Shown: positions 4,718 to 5,600 of the stretch, one piece after another | Numbering within the stretch: position 1 is the first letter of the stretch | How the letters are laid out: the number at the start of each line of letters is the position of its first letter | Assembly: GCA_028279995.1 (NCBI GenBank) | Contig: JANQMQ010000681.1 | Coordinates: forward strand, 1-5,600 | DNA length: 5,600 nucleotides | Reading direction: 5' to 3' | Origin: Candidatus Phaeomarinibacter sp. | GTDB taxonomy: Bacteria; Pseudomonadota; Alphaproteobacteria; CGMCC-115125 | Translations under genes and position numbers: made by a program | The notes under the pieces: model-generated | Seen by the model: only the letters and a program-made list of their open reading frames with translations | What the model was told of the DNA's origin: nothing | Database searches by the model: none

Positions 4718-5053
4718 CTAACCTGCGGGGAAGACTATCACTTCGCATCTGCCGCGGCGAGCAACAACTGGCTGCAGGCGTGGAATCAGATTGTGCCTCA
4801 GAGCTTCAGTAACCGCAAAAAGGTTGGTGCTGGCCCCCAGTTTCATTCTCGCCGACCGCATCTGATTGGCAATTGTCCGTGGGCTGACACCCCGAATACG
4901 GGACATTTCCTTATAATTTGCGATGTCACAGCTGCTCAGCAGGCTGAGGTTCCATATTTCAGCGGGACTGAGAAGGGTAGGCGGTTGCGACCGAGTCCAG
5001 TCGATTGACCGTGCCAGAACGGCTTGCGCCTTGGCATCCCTGAGATGTCCCAT
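4718..5053 (-). CDS. Small LuxR-type HTH protein without a signal-binding domain
   Basis: The protein has 111 residues. A short N-terminal segment (1-26) leads to a LuxR/FixJ-type HTH from about residue 27 (LLSPAEIW) to 90. It has the acidic residue of the LSPAE opening, a recognition helix in GVSPRTIANQMRSARMKLG (55-73), and the FAVTEALRHNLI tail (79-90) that matches the family's A-V-x-x-A-L pattern. There is no room for an AHL-binding or receiver domain, so it cannot sense AHLs as a normal LuxR does. It may bind DNA on its own, dimerise with the neighbouring LuxR or act as a competitor. An in-frame TGA 12 bases before the ATG fixes the upstream limit. The ribosome binding site is weak (GGGT, 5060-5063). 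It is the first gene of the likely four-gene set. A decayed full-length LuxR is possible, but the frame is clean and the HTH intact. Confidence 0.78.
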   Translation of the reverse strand: MGHLRDAKAQAVLARSIDWTRSQPPTLLSPAEIWNLSLLSSCDIANYKEMSRIRGVSPRTIANQMRSARMKLGASTNLFAVTEALRHNLIPRLQPVVARRGRCEVIVFPAG

Positions 5054-5063
5054 TCTGCGTACC

Positions 5064-5156
5064 CATAGTCACTGAATCACTTTTCAGATCGATAGTGTCA
5101 GCGCACCTATGGTCTGAAAACTATGCAGTCACATAGGTCGGGCGGAGCGGACATAG
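5064..5156. repeat. Cluster of CATAG/CTATG repeats upstream of the quorum-sensing genes
   Basis: CATAG occurs at 5064-5068, 5132-5136 and 5152-5156, and its complement CTATG at 5107-5111 and 5121-5125; GATAG at 5091-5095 is a near copy. They build larger units. ACCTATG (5105-5111) and CATAGGT (5132-5138) are perfect inverted repeats. CTATG-N6-CATAG (5121-5136) is nested inside. ACATAGG is repeated directly at 5131 and 5151, exactly 20 bases apart, about two helical turns. This arrangement suggests several binding sites for a dimeric regulator, possibly one of the LuxR-type proteins encoded just to the left. Confidence 0.5.
5081..5120. repeat. 8-bp inverted repeat within the control region
   Basis: TTTTCAGA (5081-5088) and TCTGAAAA (5113-5120) are exact inverted repeats 24 bases apart. 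A second pair sits inside them, ATAG (5092-5095) with CTAT (5107-5110), so the two arms agree over about 14 positions with one small gap. The element lies 28-67 bases before the start of the HTH-only gene and could be an operator or a leader structure. Confidence 0.4.
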
Positions 5157-5200
5157 GCAATCCATTTCAAATATGTGGGTAAATAAATTGGCAGAGTAAG

Positions 5201-5209
5201 TGACATAAT
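5201..5209 (+). promoter_or_regulatory. Possible extended -10 promoter for the DsbA-like gene
   Basis: TGACATAAT fits the extended -10 form (TG, one base, then a 5-of-6 match to TATAAT) within an AT-rich stretch. It would start transcription near 5216 and give a leader of about 70 bases. No -35 at the right distance is evident, which an extended -10 can tolerate. Confidence 0.35.
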
Positions 5210-5226
5210 AAGGTCGTTCGTGGCAG

Positions 5227-5264
5227 ATTGCGCGCTCGCAATTTGGGCAGCCCCCTTTTTGCCC
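5227..5264 (+). promoter_or_regulatory. Two adjacent small hairpins in the DsbA-like gene leader
   Basis: ATTGCG (5227-5232) pairs with CGCAAT (5237-5242) over a 4-base loop. Immediately after it, GGGCA (5245-5249) pairs with TGCCC (5260-5264) over a loop containing C5T4. The second is not followed by a T-run, so a terminator or attenuator is not supported. The elements are short and may be incidental. Confidence 0.25.
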
Positions 5265-5287
5265 CGCCAGAGCCGCTGGAGACCCCT

Positions 5288-5600
5288 ATGCTGGAACCGG
5301 ACAAAAACCCGAACCCATCCTTGATGGTGGATCCGCCAGCCTGGTTCCGCTGGGCCATGCGTTGGCAGCTGGATGCGGTCACCAATGTGCGCCGCGTGCG
5401 CAAACGCCGAGACAAGTTCGAGGCCAACCGGAAGAAGCAGGGCGCACCCCATGAAGTGCACTACTTCCACCAGCTGGATGACCCGTACTCCCATCTCGCC
5501 GCCCAAATCCTCAATAAGTTTGCGGACAGGTATGACGTCTCGGTCATACCCCATCTGATCCGCGCCACCGGTGGCCGCAATCAGCCGGAGCTTGAAAAAC
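5288..5600 (+). CDS. DsbA / HCCA-isomerase-like thioredoxin-fold protein (5' part only)
   Basis: The ATG at 5288 has a GGAG site (5278-5281) 6 bases upstream, and 104 codons are visible before the window ends. Residues 1-54 are a basic, Trp/Arg-rich N-terminal extension (for example WFRWAMRWQ at 19-27 and RRVRKRRDK at 35-43) without a signal peptide. A thioredoxin-fold start follows: EVHYFHQLDDPYSHLAAQ (56-73). It resembles the DSBA-like domain shared by 2-hydroxychromene-2-carboxylate isomerase and kappa-class glutathione transferases, where the segment normally reads S-P-Y-S. Here the CxxC position of DsbA is D65-P66-Y67-S68, so thiol-disulfide exchange is unlikely; an isomerase or glutathione-linked role is more plausible. 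It is divergent from the quorum-sensing cluster. Without the C-terminal part, exact family and domain number remain open. Confidence 0.75.
   Translation, partial: MLEPDKNPNPSLMVDPPAWFRWAMRWQLDAVTNVRRVRKRRDKFEANRKKQGAPHEVHYFHQLDDPYSHLAAQILNKFADRYDVSVIPHLIRATGGRNQPELEK

Larger units (their letters stand above)
5054..5287. other. Divergent control region between the quorum-sensing cluster and the DsbA-like gene
   Basis: These 234 bases contain no gene. The left half (5064-5156) holds repeated CATAG/CTATG motifs and an 8-bp inverted repeat. The middle (about 5160-5210) is AT-rich and holds an extended -10-like element facing right. The right part has two adjacent leader hairpins before the DsbA-like gene. 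Promoters for both divergent genes should lie here, though I could not find a convincing -35/-10 pair facing left. Confidence 0.65.

Noticed and set aside
5184..5193. TTGGCA as a -35 for the DsbA-like gene
   Set aside because: It is only 10 bases from the -10-like CATAAT and has no -10 at 16-18 bases.
5129..5554. Minus-strand 141-codon frame opposite the DsbA-like gene
   Set aside because: It is antisense to a thioredoxin-fold gene with a good ribosome binding site, and has no recognisable domain.

Overview
This window comes from a moderately GC-rich Gram-negative bacterium, most likely an alphaproteobacterium. The support is an outer-membrane-type exported protein behind a Fur-like site, a LuxI/LuxR acyl-homoserine lactone (AHL) pair of the type common in that class, and a DsbA/HCCA-isomerase-like protein. 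The lineage is inferred from protein style only. There is no rRNA, tRNA, transposase, CRISPR array or phage gene in view.

Layout. (i) 1-223, minus strand: the 5' part of an exported, probably porin-like protein that runs off the left edge. It has two Fur-like sites (323-337 and 340-358) and a hairpin in its leader. (ii) 534-3037, plus strand: a four-helix membrane protein resembling styrene-oxide isomerase, then a ferritin-like di-iron 'metal-dependent hydrolase' (PF10118 type), then a PAP2-family membrane phosphatase with an extra C-terminal membrane half. The first two are spaced like an operon. The third lies 108 bases on, behind a hairpin that overlaps its ribosome binding site. (iii) 5053-3063, minus strand, read right to left: a quorum-sensing cluster. 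It consists of a small protein that is almost only a LuxR-type HTH, a complete AHL-binding LuxR regulator, a LuxI AHL synthase, and an unrecognised 73-residue protein whose start overlaps the end of luxI. The gaps are 16 and 54 bases and the last junction is an 11-base overlap, so the four could be one transcript. (iv) 5288 to the right edge, plus strand: the start of a DsbA/2-hydroxychromene-2-carboxylate-isomerase-like protein, divergent from the quorum-sensing cluster.

The most notable observation is in the 54 bases in front of luxI. A perfect 9-bp inverted repeat with a 4-base loop puts the entire AGGAG ribosome binding site of luxI into a stem, 8 bases from the start codon. This looks like a translational switch on AHL synthesis, although a protein operator is an alternative. 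The divergent region upstream of the quorum-sensing cluster (5064-5156) has five copies of CATAG/CTATG arranged as overlapping direct and inverted repeats, and is a candidate regulator-binding region.

A plausible reading, as inference: the HTH-only protein and the LuxR receptor jointly control the cluster, LuxI makes the signal, its output is set partly at translation, and the 73-residue protein is a candidate modulator. The link between the membrane/di-iron/phosphatase genes and quorum sensing is proximity only. They are convergent with the cluster (25 bases between stop codons) and may be unrelated.
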